NCBI RefSeq assembly: GCF_017833525.1
Contig: NZ_JAFICD010000009.1
Span: 62,001-126,000, forward strand
Length of the DNA: 64,000 nucleotides
Direction: 5' to 3'
DNA from: Duganella sp. 1411
GTDB lineage: Bacteria > Pseudomonadota > Gammaproteobacteria > Burkholderiales > Burkholderiaceae_D
In this document: positions 1 to 7,640 of the stretch, in pieces
How positions within the stretch are numbered: position 1 is the first letter of the stretch
Layout of the letters: each line of letters begins with the position of its first letter
Notes under the pieces: model-generated
The model's database searches: none
Told to the model about the DNA's origin: nothing
Seen by the model: only the letters and a program-made list of their open reading frames with translations
Translations under genes and position numbers: made by a program

Positions 1-1
1 C

Positions 2-793
2 CTGGGCGGCGCCGCCAACGTGGCGCGCAACGCCGCCGCGCTGGGCGCGCACGCCGGCTTGCTGGGCGTGGTCGGCGCCGACGAGGCGGGGACCGAGGTC
101 GAACAACTGCTGCAAGGCGGCGGCATCCACAGCTACCTGAAACGCGACGACGCCATCTCCACCATCATCAAGCTGCGCGTGATCGGCCGCCAGCAGCAGA
201 TGGTGCGCATCGATTTCGAGGAAGCGCCGACCGACACCGTGCTGCGCGACAAACTGCTGCAGTTCAAGGCACTGCTGGCCGACTACGACGTCATCGTGCT
301 GTCGGACTACGCCAAGGGCAGCCTGGTGAACGTGGCCGACATGATCGCCTCGGCGCGCGCGGCGGGCAAGGTGGTGATGGTCGATCCGAAGGGCGACGAC
401 TTCTCGCGCTACGCCGGCGCCACCGTGCTCACGCCGAACAAGTCGGAGATGAAGCGCATCGTCGGCAGCTGGAACAGCGAAGAGCAGCTGACGGCCAAGG
501 CGCAGCAGCTGCGCGCGGAACTGAAGCTCGACGCCCTGCTGTTGACGCGCTCCGAAGAGGGCATGACCTTGTACACCGAGAACGACCAGTTCCACATGCC
601 GGCGCAGGCGCGCGAAGTGTTCGACGTCTCTGGCGCCGGCGACACCGTCATCGCCACGATGGCGTGCATGCTGGGCGCGGGCGCCGGCTGGCACGAAGCG
701 GTGCAGACGGCCAACCGGGCCGGCGGCATCGTCGTCGGCAAGCTGGGTACCGCGACCGTCACGCGCGAAGAACTCTTCGACGCAGGCAATTAA
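2..793 (+). CDS. hldA/rfaE1: D-glycero-beta-D-manno-heptose-7-phosphate kinase (5' truncated)
   Basis: PfkB-family sugar kinase that phosphorylates heptose-7-phosphate at O-1 in the ADP-heptose pathway for LPS core, in the cytosol. The reading frame is open from base 2, and the first visible residues LGGAANVARN are the substrate-binding motif normally found some 50 residues into the family, so the start lies before the window. The C-terminal PfkB signature with the catalytic Asp is seen as VSGAGDTV near the end. The protein stops shortly after the kinase domain, so the nucleotidyltransferase half of bifunctional HldE is absent; a separate HldC-type enzyme is expected elsewhere. Family assignment is strong. 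Ribokinase-type alternatives are less likely given the NVARNAAALG context. Confidence 0.85.
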   Translation: MGGAANVARNAAALGAHAGLLGVVGADEAGTEVEQLLQGGGIHSYLKRDDAISTIIKLRVIGRQQQMVRIDFEEAPTDTVLRDKLLQFKALLADYDVIVLSDYAKGSLVNVADMIASARAAGKVVMVDPKGDDFSRYAGATVLTPNKSEMKRIVGSWNSEEQLTAKAQQLRAELKLDALLLTRSEEGMTLYTENDQFHMPAQAREVFDVSGAGDTVIATMACMLGAGAGWHEAVQTANRAGGIVVGKLGTATVTREELFDAGN

Positions 794-823
794 TGCAAGG
801 AGACACGCGAAAACACGCGGAAA

Positions 824-869
824 CACGTAGGGCGGATTAGGCGGAACGCCGTAATCCGCCATGCATGCG
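824..869. repeat. Dispersed GGCGGATTA palindromic repeat, copy 1
   Basis: Contains CGTAGGGCGGATTAG followed by GCGGAACGCCGTAATCCGCC, which fold back on each other. Related copies occur at 23455, 35815, 35931 and 58034, always outside genes. It lies in the 217-base gap between the heptose kinase and the ComEA-like gene; no gene is seen in that gap. Confidence 0.8.
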
Positions 870-1010
870 TCGCGGCGGCCCATGCATGACCCACGAACCC
901 TGCATTGATAAAGCTCAGAAGAACGGCGTCAACATGCCGGGTTCCTCATCCGTTAAGGACATCCAAGGCGCGACTTCCGCCCTTGCTAGAGACCAACCAC
1001 GGAGACAGAC

Positions 1011-1367
1011 ATGTTCAAAAAACTACTGCTGGGCATTGCAACGCTGGCCGCCACCATGAGCTTTGCGTTCGCACAAGTGGATGTCAACAAGGCCGACGCG
1101 GCCTCGCTCGATTCGATCAAGGGCATCGGCCCGGCCAAATCCACCGCCATTCTCGAAGAACGAAAAAAAGGCGAGTTCAAGGACTGGGCCGATCTTGAGC
1201 ACCGCGTCAAAGGCATCGGCGGCAAGAACGCCGCCAAGCTGTCGGAAGCCGGCCTGCTGGTGAACGGCAAGTCGAAAGAGGGCGCCGCGGCCACCGCCGC
1301 CGCCAAGCCAAAAGCCGACAAAGCCGCCGCCAAAACGGCATCCACGCCGGCACCCGCAGGCAAATAA
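1011..1367 (+). CDS. ComEA-like helix-hairpin-helix DNA-binding protein
   Basis: 118 residues with an N-terminal signal peptide (about 1-21, ending SFAFAQ). One helix-hairpin-helix module pair follows (about 24-85), with the two GIG turns KGIGPAKS and KGIGGKNA that grip the DNA backbone. ComEA-family proteins bind incoming double-stranded DNA in the periplasm during transformation. Many proteobacterial versions are, like this one, just a signal peptide plus HhH. The last 30 residues are an Ala/Lys-rich low-complexity tail. An AGACAGAC-type purine stretch precedes the ATG. The gene stands alone and is closed by a strong terminator. A role in uptake is a family inference; generic HhH DNA binding is certain. 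Confidence 0.85.
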   Translation: MFKKLLLGIATLAATMSFAFAQVDVNKADAASLDSIKGIGPAKSTAILEERKKGEFKDWADLEHRVKGIGGKNAAKLSEAGLLVNGKSKEGAAATAAAKPKADKAAAKTASTPAPAGK

Positions 1368-1391
1368 GTCTGTAAGTAAGTTTGTAGTACG

Positions 1392-1435
1392 CGCCAAAGC
1401 CCGCAGCCTCCCGCGCTGCGGGCTTTGGCGTTTTT
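1392..1435 (+). terminator. Rho-independent terminator
   Basis: A perfect 15-bp stem (1392-1406 with 1416-1430) around a 9-nt loop is followed by TTTTT. It closes the ComEA-like gene. Confidence 0.95.
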
Positions 1436-1477
1436 ATGTCTGATAAGATAGCGCGACATTTTGATTGGAGCACGCAC

Positions 1478-2800
1478 ATGTCGCCGCTGAAGATTTCCAG
1501 AATACTCCACGCGGGCTACGTCTTCGAATACGAAGGCACGCAGGTCCTGTTCGATCCGATTTTCGAAAACCCGTTCAGCCGCAACTGCCACGCCTATCCC
1601 GCCGTGCGCTTCGATCACGGGCAAATCAGGAAGCTGACACCGGACGCCGTGTTCATCTCGCACTTCCACGACGACCACTGCTCGATGGAGAGCCTGGACC
1701 TGCTGCCGCGCGCCACGCCCATCTATCTTTACTGCCTGTTCGACGAACTGTTCGCGATGATACGGGAGCTGGGCTTCACCGACGTGCGCGCGCTGGCGGT
1801 GGATGCGCCGGTGCTGGTCGGCGCGATGGAGATCATTCCGCGCCGCGCGCTCGATGCCGATGTCGATTCGATGTTCCATATCCGCGCCGGCGGATTGAAT
1901 GTGCTGAACGTCGTCGACTCGTGGATGGACCCGCAAACGCTGGAGCAGCTGACCGCCTGCGCGCCGTGGGACATGGTGCTGTGGCCGTTCCAGACGATGC
2001 GCGAGATCGATGTGATCGCGCCGTCGCGCGCCGAGGGCGGCCAGCCGCAGCTGCCGGAGGAATGGCCCGAGCAGCTGCGCGCGCTCAAGCCGCGCTACGT
2101 CGTGCCCAGCTCCTGCCAGTTCGTGCAGGAGCCGTGGTCCTGGTACAACCACGCGCTGTTCCCGATCACCTATAAGCAGTTCGAGCGCGAGGTGGGCGCG
2201 TGGCTGCCGGATGCGCGCGTCGTCCGCCTCAATCCCTCGGTCGCGATGGCGCTGACCGCCGATGCGCTGACGCCCGCCGCGCCGCTGCCGTGGGTGCTGC
2301 CGGTCGGCGAGCAGGACGTCGACTATCAATACGACGCCGACATCACGCCGCCGCCGACTTCCGGCATCGCCAGCCACTTCGCGCCGCTGACGGACGAGCA
2401 AACCGCGCTGGTGCTGGATTACTGCGGCGCGGGCCTGATCGACAAATACCAGCAGATGGAGCTGCCGCCGGATAGCTACTTCGAGACGCCGTGCGTCTGG
2501 CAGTTGTCGGTCTACGATCACGCCGGCGGCGTGCGGCAATACCGGTATCGGATTCATGGCGACAGCATCGCGGCGGCGGGCGACGAGGAGGCGCCATCGT
2601 GGATGACCGAAATCCCGATCGCCAAGCTGTACGCCGGGCTGGCGTTGGGCGAATCGCTGACGTCGATGTACATGCGCATCAGCGGCGCGCCGGCCGATGC
2701 CGATATCGTCGATGATCCGCTGATACGCTGCCTGTTCAACGACGCCTTTGGCGCCTACCAGGCCGCGCAACTGCGGCGACTCAAGGAGAAACAATGTTAG
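1478..2800 (+). CDS. MBL-fold metallo-hydrolase
   Basis: 440 residues. The zinc-binding motif HFHDDH lies at 62-67, preceded by a beta-sheet start (GYVFEYEGTQVLFDP) typical of the metallo-beta-lactamase fold. The ATG at 1478 is chosen because TTGGAG sits 7 nt upstream; the longer in-frame ATG at 1436 lies on the T-run of the preceding terminator and has no ribosome site. The C-terminal 170 residues do not match a domain I recognise. The stop overlaps the start of the deacetylase by 7 nt, so the two are translated together. Substrate unknown; the pairing with a carbohydrate-active enzyme hints at a surface-glycan or lipid-related role, but that is inference. Confidence 0.8.
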   Translation: MSPLKISRILHAGYVFEYEGTQVLFDPIFENPFSRNCHAYPAVRFDHGQIRKLTPDAVFISHFHDDHCSMESLDLLPRATPIYLYCLFDELFAMIRELGFTDVRALAVDAPVLVGAMEIIPRRALDADVDSMFHIRAGGLNVLNVVDSWMDPQTLEQLTACAPWDMVLWPFQTMREIDVIAPSRAEGGQPQLPEEWPEQLRALKPRYVVPSSCQFVQEPWSWYNHALFPITYKQFEREVGAWLPDARVVRLNPSVAMALTADALTPAAPLPWVLPVGEQDVDYQYDADITPPPTSGIASHFAPLTDEQTALVLDYCGAGLIDKYQQMELPPDSYFETPCVWQLSVYDHAGGVRQYRYRIHGDSIAAAGDEEAPSWMTEIPIAKLYAGLALGESLTSMYMRISGAPADADIVDDPLIRCLFNDAFGAYQAAQLRRLKEKQC

Positions 2801-3726
2801 TGGTACTTCGTTCGGCCGCGATGGCCGCGTTGATGGCCGTTGCCGCCATGGGCGCGGCGCACGCGCAGTCGGTGGCCTTCACCTTCGACGACGGGCCCCG
2901 GCTGGAGGAGACGCCGTTGATGTCGCCCCAGCAGCGCAACCAGGCGATGCTCGACGCGCTGGCCGCGCACAAGGTGTCGGCGGCGCTGTTTGTCACCTGC
3001 GATTTCGGCGCCACCAAGCCGGCCGGCTACGCGCTGGCCAAGGCGTGGGGCGACGCCGGGCATGCGCTGGGCAACCATACGATGACGCATCTGGATCTGG
3101 CCGCGAAGACGGTGACGCTGGCGCAGTACCAGCAGGAGATACGCGACTGCGACCGCATCACGTCCACCTTGCCCGGTTATCGGAAGTGGTTCCGGTTCAC
3201 CTATCTGCGCGAGGGCGATACGCCGGAAAAGCGCGACGGCATGCGCGCCTTCCTCAAGGAGCATGGGTATCGCAACGGGTATGTCAGTCTGGACACCAGC
3301 GATTGGCGCTTGGACGAGAAGCTGAACGAGGTGCTGCGCGCGGATCCGAAGGCGGATATCGCGCCGATCAAGAAAGCGTATCTGGCGCACGTCAAGCAGC
3401 GCGCGATCGCTTACCGCGACTTGTCGCGCAAGCTGGAGGGACGCGATATCCCGCAGGTGATGCTGCAGCATCACAACCTGCTCAACGCCTTGTGGTTGAA
3501 GGACGTGATCCAGCAGTTCGTCGATATGGGCTGGACCATCGTCACGCCGGCGCAGGCGTTCGCCGATCCGGTGTATCAGTTGCAGCCGGAGCGCCAGGCG
3601 CCGGGACAGAGCCTGCTGCTGTCGATCGCCCGCACGCGCGGCATGGCCAAGTTCAAGGGGTGGGAGCGGATCGTGGACGACGGCGATTTCGAGATCGAGC
3701 AGCTGCAGAAGGCCGGCGTGAAGTGA
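2794..3726 (+). CDS. Polysaccharide deacetylase family protein (NodB-like)
   Basis: 310 residues with a signal peptide (about 1-24, ending AAHAQS), so exported. NodB motif 1 is TFDDGPR (30-36) with the catalytic base and metal Asp, and motif 2 is GNHTMTH (93-99) with the two metal-binding His residues. Such enzymes remove N-acetyl groups from peptidoglycan, chitooligosaccharides or exopolysaccharide. The ATG overlaps the end of the MBL gene. The insertion after motif 1 (LEETPLMSPQQRNQ) and the roughly 100-residue C-terminal extension with MLQHHNLLNALWL resemble the family of secreted deacetylases that also carry a late His motif. Substrate not determined by sequence. Confidence 0.85.
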   Translation: MLVVLRSAAMAALMAVAAMGAAHAQSVAFTFDDGPRLEETPLMSPQQRNQAMLDALAAHKVSAALFVTCDFGATKPAGYALAKAWGDAGHALGNHTMTHLDLAAKTVTLAQYQQEIRDCDRITSTLPGYRKWFRFTYLREGDTPEKRDGMRAFLKEHGYRNGYVSLDTSDWRLDEKLNEVLRADPKADIAPIKKAYLAHVKQRAIAYRDLSRKLEGRDIPQVMLQHHNLLNALWLKDVIQQFVDMGWTIVTPAQAFADPVYQLQPERQAPGQSLLLSIARTRGMAKFKGWERIVDDGDFEIEQLQKAGVK

Positions 3727-3767
3727 AACCCCGCAAGCGGTTGGCGATACGCGTGCGCCGCCGCTTA

Positions 3768-3795
3768 GGGGTCGTACCCGGTGGGGTACGACCCC
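3768..3795. repeat. GGGGTCGTACCCC dispersed palindrome, copy 1
   Basis: GGGGTCGTACCC is followed by its complement GGGGTACGACCCC. A weaker outer pair (ACCCCGC / GCGGGTT) surrounds it. It lies between convergent genes and could act as a bidirectional terminator. Other copies are at 22468, 39007 and, inside lpxK, 52763. Confidence 0.85.
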
Positions 3796-3814
3796 GGGTG
3801 GCCGTGCGGGTTCG

Positions 3815-5575
3815 CTAGCGTTTGTCCGCCGGCAGGTTGGCCAGGAAGCCGTGGATCTGCGACACCACGGCCGCGCCTTCGCCCACCGCCGCCGCGACCC
3901 GCTTGGTCGAGCTGGCGCGCACGTCGCCAATCGCGAACACGCCCGGCACGCTGGTCTCGAGCGCGGCGCGCGCCGGCATCTCGCGCGGGTAGACACCCTT
4001 GTCGAAGTTGGCCTTGCACTGCGCCTTGGTGACGTCGAAACCGGTGCGGATGAAGCCGTGGCCGTCGACGTCGACGCCGCAGTCCTCCAGCCAGCCCGTG
4101 TTCGGATCGGCGCCGATGAACAGGAACACGCGGCAAACATCGTAGTCGCATTCCTGCTCGGTTTGCGAATTGCGGATGCGCACCTGCCGCAATCCATCCT
4201 CGTCGCCCTCCAGCGCGACGATCTCCGAGTGCGTGTGCAGTTCGATATTCGGCGTGGCCTGGATGCGTTCGATCAGATAGCTCGACATCGTCGACGACAG
4301 GCTGTCCTTGCGGATCAGCATGTGGACCTTGGACGCGTGCCCGGACAGGAACACCGCGGCCTGGCCGGCCGAGTTGCCGCCGCCGACCAGCACGATCTCC
4401 TCGCTCTTGCACAGCTTGCCCTCGATCGGCGACGCCCAGTAGTAAATCCCCTTGCCCTCGAACTGCTTGAGGTTGGCCAGCGACGGCCGGCGGTAGCGCG
4501 CGCCGCACGACAGCACCACCGTCTTGGCCTGCAGGCGCTGCAGGCTGCCGCACATTTCGACCTGCAGCGGATAGGTGTCGCAGATGAGCCGTCCGGCGGG
4601 GGCGGGGATGGCGACCTCGACGCCGAATTTCTGCGCCTGCACGTAGGCGCGGCCCGCCAGCGCGCGGCCGGAGACGCCGGTCGGGAAGCCCAGGTAGTTT
4701 TCGATGCGGGCGCTGGCCGCCGCCTGGCCGCCGAAAGCGCGCGTCTCCAGCGCCAGCACCGACAAGCCCTCGGACGCCGCGTACACGGCCGTCGCCAGTC
4801 CGGCCGGGCCGGCGCCGACGACGATGACGTCCCAGACCTTGTCGGCCGGCAGCTCGGGCAGCATGCCGAGGCAGCGGCCGACGTCGACCACGCTCGGGTT
4901 TTTCTTGACCACGCCGTCCGGGCACACCACCAGCGGCAAGTCCTCCGGCTTGGGCTGGTAGTGCGCCATCAGGTCGGCCGCCTGCTGGTCGACCTCCGGA
5001 TCGAGCACGCTGTGCGGGTGGCCGTTGGCCGCCAGGAAGCTTTGCAGCGTGTGGATGCGGCCGTGGCCGCGCGGGCCGACGATGACCGGGCCGCCCGAGT
5101 TCTGTTCGATCAGGCCGACGCGGCGCAGGATCAGCGCGCGCACAATGCGCTCGCCCAGGTCGGCGTGCGCGACCAGCAGCGCGCGCAGCGATTCGGGCGG
5201 CACCACCAGCACCTCGACCTCGCCGACGGCGTGGGCGTTGCCTAGCGCCGGGCGTCCCGACAGCTGCGCCACCTCGCCGGAGAATTGGCCGGCCGTGTGC
5301 GTGGTGATGTACGAGGTGTTGCCCAGCCCGTCGAAGCGGCTGATGGCGACGCCGCCCTTGAGCACCAGCAGCATGCCGTAGCTGCTCTTGCCCGCTTCGG
5401 CGATTTTTTCGCCGTCGCTGAAGTGGCGCACGTGGCCGAAGCGCAGCATGTGCTTGATATCGGCGTCGGACAGCGTGGGGAACATCTGGTGGCGGCGGCT
5501 TTCGAGGTCGGCCGGCAGCGCCGCCGGCGTTTCTGGGGTGCTGTCGGGCAGCATTTCGAGCGGGGAGGTGGACAT
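3815..5575 (-). CDS. Thioredoxin-reductase-like flavoprotein with cyclic-nucleotide-binding domain
   Basis: 586 residues in three parts. A CAP-type cyclic-nucleotide domain lies at about 30-150 (FSGEVAQLSGRPALGNAHA is the phosphate-binding cassette region). A thioredoxin-like segment follows at about 165-235. A TrxB-like pyridine-nucleotide oxidoreductase begins at about 247, with FAD motif GAGPAG (254-259) and NADPH motif GGGNSA (398-403). The CxxC redox pair of true thioredoxin reductases is missing; the corresponding stretch reads SCGARYRRPSLANL. Electron transfer must therefore use another partner or the protein is a signalling/redox sensor. The ATG at 5575 begins MSTSPLEML. Monocistronic, divergent from cysM. 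Architecture is certain; physiological substrate unknown. Confidence 0.85.
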   Translation of the reverse strand: MSTSPLEMLPDSTPETPAALPADLESRRHQMFPTLSDADIKHMLRFGHVRHFSDGEKIAEAGKSSYGMLLVLKGGVAISRFDGLGNTSYITTHTAGQFSGEVAQLSGRPALGNAHAVGEVEVLVVPPESLRALLVAHADLGERIVRALILRRVGLIEQNSGGPVIVGPRGHGRIHTLQSFLAANGHPHSVLDPEVDQQAADLMAHYQPKPEDLPLVVCPDGVVKKNPSVVDVGRCLGMLPELPADKVWDVIVVGAGPAGLATAVYAASEGLSVLALETRAFGGQAAASARIENYLGFPTGVSGRALAGRAYVQAQKFGVEVAIPAPAGRLICDTYPLQVEMCGSLQRLQAKTVVLSCGARYRRPSLANLKQFEGKGIYYWASPIEGKLCKSEEIVLVGGGNSAGQAAVFLSGHASKVHMLIRKDSLSSTMSSYLIERIQATPNIELHTHSEIVALEGDEDGLRQVRIRNSQTEQECDYDVCRVFLFIGADPNTGWLEDCGVDVDGHGFIRTGFDVTKAQCKANFDKGVYPREMPARAALETSVPGVFAIGDVRASSTKRVAAAVGEGAAVVSQIHGFLANLPADKR

Positions 5576-5778
5576 GGTGATCGCGTGGTGAAAAAAGGTG
5601 GCGGCGCGGGGCTGCGGCCCGTTGCGAGATGTCGCCAGTCTAGCGCATGGCGCGCTTCCAGTCCAAAGACTTCCGGCGCTTTATCCCCTCCGGCAGGGGC
5701 CGGCGGGGTCTTGCAATACGCGCAATTCCAACTCGGATTAAAATGCAGTATTGGCGAAACCACAAAAGGCTCAACACG

Positions 5779-6681
5779 ATGGCTTACAAGACTCTGGAAG
5801 ACACGATCGGCAATACGCCGCTGGTGCGGCTGACCCGCCTGCCCGGCGCCGACGCGGCCGCCCGCAACAATATTATCCTCGGCAAGCTCGAGGGCAATAA
5901 TCCGGCCGGTTCGGTCAAGGACCGCGCCGCCATGTCGATGTTCAAGCGCGCCGAGGAGCGCGGCGACATCAAGCCCGGCGACACCCTGATCGAGGCGACC
6001 AGCGGCAACACCGGCATCGCGCTGGCGATGGCGGCGGCGTTGCGCGGCTACAAAATGTTGTTGCTGATGCCGGAGAACCTTAGCATCGAACGGCGCCAGA
6101 GCATGGCGGCCTACGGCGCGCAGATCATGCTCACGCCCAAGACCGGCGGCATGGAGTACGCGCGCGACATGGCCGAGCAGCTGCAAAAGGATGGCAAGGG
6201 CGTCATCCTCGACCAGTTCGGCAACCAGGACAACCCGCGCGCCCACTACGAGGGCACCGGCCCGGAAATCTGGCGCGACACCGACGGCCGCGTCACCCAT
6301 TTCATCAGCGCCATGGGCACCACCGGCACCATCATGGGCGTGTCGCGCTATCTGAAGGAGCAGAATCCGAACGTGCAGGTCATCGGCGCCGAGCCGGAAG
6401 AGGGCTCGTCGATACCCGGCATCCGCAAATGGTCGGAGGCGTACTTGCCGAAAATTTACGACCGCGGGCGCGTGGACCAGGTTGAATCGGTGTCGCAGGC
6501 GGCGGCCGAGCGCATGGCGCGCCGGCTGGCGGCCGAGGAGGGGATTTTTTGCGGCATTTCGGCGGCGGGCGCCTGTGAGATCGCGTTGCGCGTTTCGCAG
6601 ACGGTCGAGAACGCGACGATCGTGTTCATCGTGTGCGACCGGGGCGACCGCTATCTGTCGACCGGCGTGTTCCCAGCTTAA
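5779..6681 (+). CDS. cysM: Cysteine synthase B (O-acetylserine sulfhydrylase)
   Basis: 300 residues; makes L-cysteine from O-acetylserine and sulfide or thiosulfate using PLP in the cytosol. The PLP lysine is K47 in NPAGSVKDRA. The substrate loop TSGNTG is at 74-79, and a glycine-rich phosphate loop (GTTGTI) follows. CysM-type wording such as IGNTPLVRL and GMEYARDMA distinguishes it from CysK. The ATG at 5779 follows AAAAGG; the longer frame from 5647 has no ribosome site and no family homology. The stop codon lies inside the first unit of a 15-bp tandem repeat, so repeat slippage does not change the protein. Confidence 0.95.
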   Translation: MAYKTLEDTIGNTPLVRLTRLPGADAAARNNIILGKLEGNNPAGSVKDRAAMSMFKRAEERGDIKPGDTLIEATSGNTGIALAMAAALRGYKMLLLMPENLSIERRQSMAAYGAQIMLTPKTGGMEYARDMAEQLQKDGKGVILDQFGNQDNPRAHYEGTGPEIWRDTDGRVTHFISAMGTTGTIMGVSRYLKEQNPNVQVIGAEPEEGSSIPGIRKWSEAYLPKIYDRGRVDQVESVSQAAAERMARRLAAEEGIFCGISAAGACEIALRVSQTVENATIVFIVCDRGDRYLSTGVFPA

Positions 6682-6765
6682 AATTCGCCGGCTTAAAATT
6701 CGCCAGCTTAAAATTCGCCAGCTTAAAATTCGCCGGCGTAAAAAACGACCGCGTAAAAAGACGCA
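6676..6765. repeat. 15-bp tandem repeat at the cysM 3' end
   Basis: Four near-perfect head-to-tail copies of GCTTAAAATTCGCC(A/G) start at 6676, 6691, 6706 and 6721. Two degenerate copies follow (from 6736 and 6751, GCGTAAAAA type). Each copy contributes an in-frame TAA only in the cysM frame, so it behaves as a redundant stop array. A candidate variable-number locus. Confidence 0.95.
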
Positions 6766-6795
6766 TCCCTCGCCCCTGTGGAAGGGGGGAGGGAT
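6765..6795. terminator. Hairpin between convergent cysM and HTH gene
   Basis: ATCCCTCGCCCCT (6765-6777) pairs with AGGGGGGAGGGAT (6783-6795) with one mismatch around a 5-nt loop. There is no U-run on either strand, so terminator function is only inferred; it could be a dispersed palindrome. Confidence 0.45.
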
Positions 6796-6834
6796 ACGCG
6801 GGCAAAACGGAGCAGGTCTGAGCCGGGGTGAAAC

Positions 6835-7173
6835 TTAACCCTGGCCCTGGCCTGGTTCGCCTTCCTTTGGTTTGAACTGCTTATCGCTGATGCGGAACTT
6901 GTTGCGGCGGTCGCCCATCAAGTAACGCAGGTCGCGAATGCTCAAATCGCTCACTTCGTGCATGCGGATCAGCAGCGAAGCGCCCACTGGCAGGCGGTGG
7001 TGGCGAATTTTGCTGATCACTGGCGGTGCGACTTCCAACGCGCGCGACAGGGCCGCGTCGTTTTTCAAACGCAGGTTTTCGATCAGGGTATCGAGCAGGC
7101 GGTTGGGATTGTATTGCAGCAGGTCATCGCCATCCGCATCGTTGTTCATATCTATGCCGACTTGGTTTGTCAT
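6835..7173 (-). CDS. Small helix-turn-helix DNA-binding protein
   Basis: 112 residues. The central part (about 25-85) reads as an XRE/Cro-like helical domain: LRLKNDAALSRALEVAPPVISKIRHHRLPVGA has the Q/S-x-A-L...P-xISKIR pattern of a recognition helix. The C-terminus is charged and Gly/Pro/Gln-rich. The ATG at 7173 is chosen because GAAGGAAA lies about 10 nt upstream; a longer ATG at 7209 lacks a site. Convergent with cysM and preceded by 467 bases of AT-rich DNA carrying four ACTCGG/CCGAGT motifs that could be its own operators. No known regulon; the family appears to be a conserved uncharacterised regulator. Confidence 0.7.
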   Translation of the reverse strand: MTNQVGIDMNNDADGDDLLQYNPNRLLDTLIENLRLKNDAALSRALEVAPPVISKIRHHRLPVGASLLIRMHEVSDLSIRDLRYLMGDRRNKFRISDKQFKPKEGEPGQGQG

Positions 7174-7640
7174 GATTTCGTCTTTTCCTTCTGTAAAGTT
7201 GTCCTGCAAAGTACAACACTCGGAGCTCGCTTTGCTGCGTTAATGTTCATCCTTACCAAGGAACGAATTTACACACGGACCGATTCCGGGATAACAAGTT
7301 TCATAATATATACACAATTATACAACATCTCGCATTGTAATACTCGGCAGCAATAGAAAAAAACTACATAACCGAGTATTGTTGTCCCGATGCAACATTG
7401 TGTGAGAATTATACACCGAGTCCTATGATAGGCTAGGGCGCACGCTATTATTTAGCAACTAAAGTTAATTATAAGGCAATTCTGTTGTATAGATGCTTAT
7501 GATTTGACGCTTTAGCGGGCAGTTTGGATGAAGAATTTCCAAGTGTCAACTAAACAATACCGCGTGCAAGTTAGGCCAACAACACCAGTTACCGTTGCTT
7601 ACATCCCTTTAGCCCGTTCTTACACGCTCCCTTTGCCTTT
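7174..7640. promoter_or_regulatory. AT-rich non-coding region with repeated ACTCGG motifs
   Basis: No gene is visible in these 467 bases, which are markedly AT-rich compared with the surroundings. ACTCGG occurs at 7218 and 7342 on the plus strand, and its complement CCGAGT at 7372 and 7417. The pair AATACTCGG (7339-7347) and CCGAGTATT (7372-7380) is an exact 9-bp inverted repeat. Likely holds the promoter and operators of the HTH gene. Confidence 0.5.

Noticed and set aside
1436..1477. Upstream start for the MBL gene
   Set aside because: Lies on the terminator T-run without a ribosome-binding site.
986..2794. 602-residue open frame on the minus strand
   Set aside because: Antisense to ComEA-like and MBL genes; Arg/Ala/Gln-rich noise with no domain.
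6676..6765. CRISPR array
   Set aside because: Units are contiguous without spacers.
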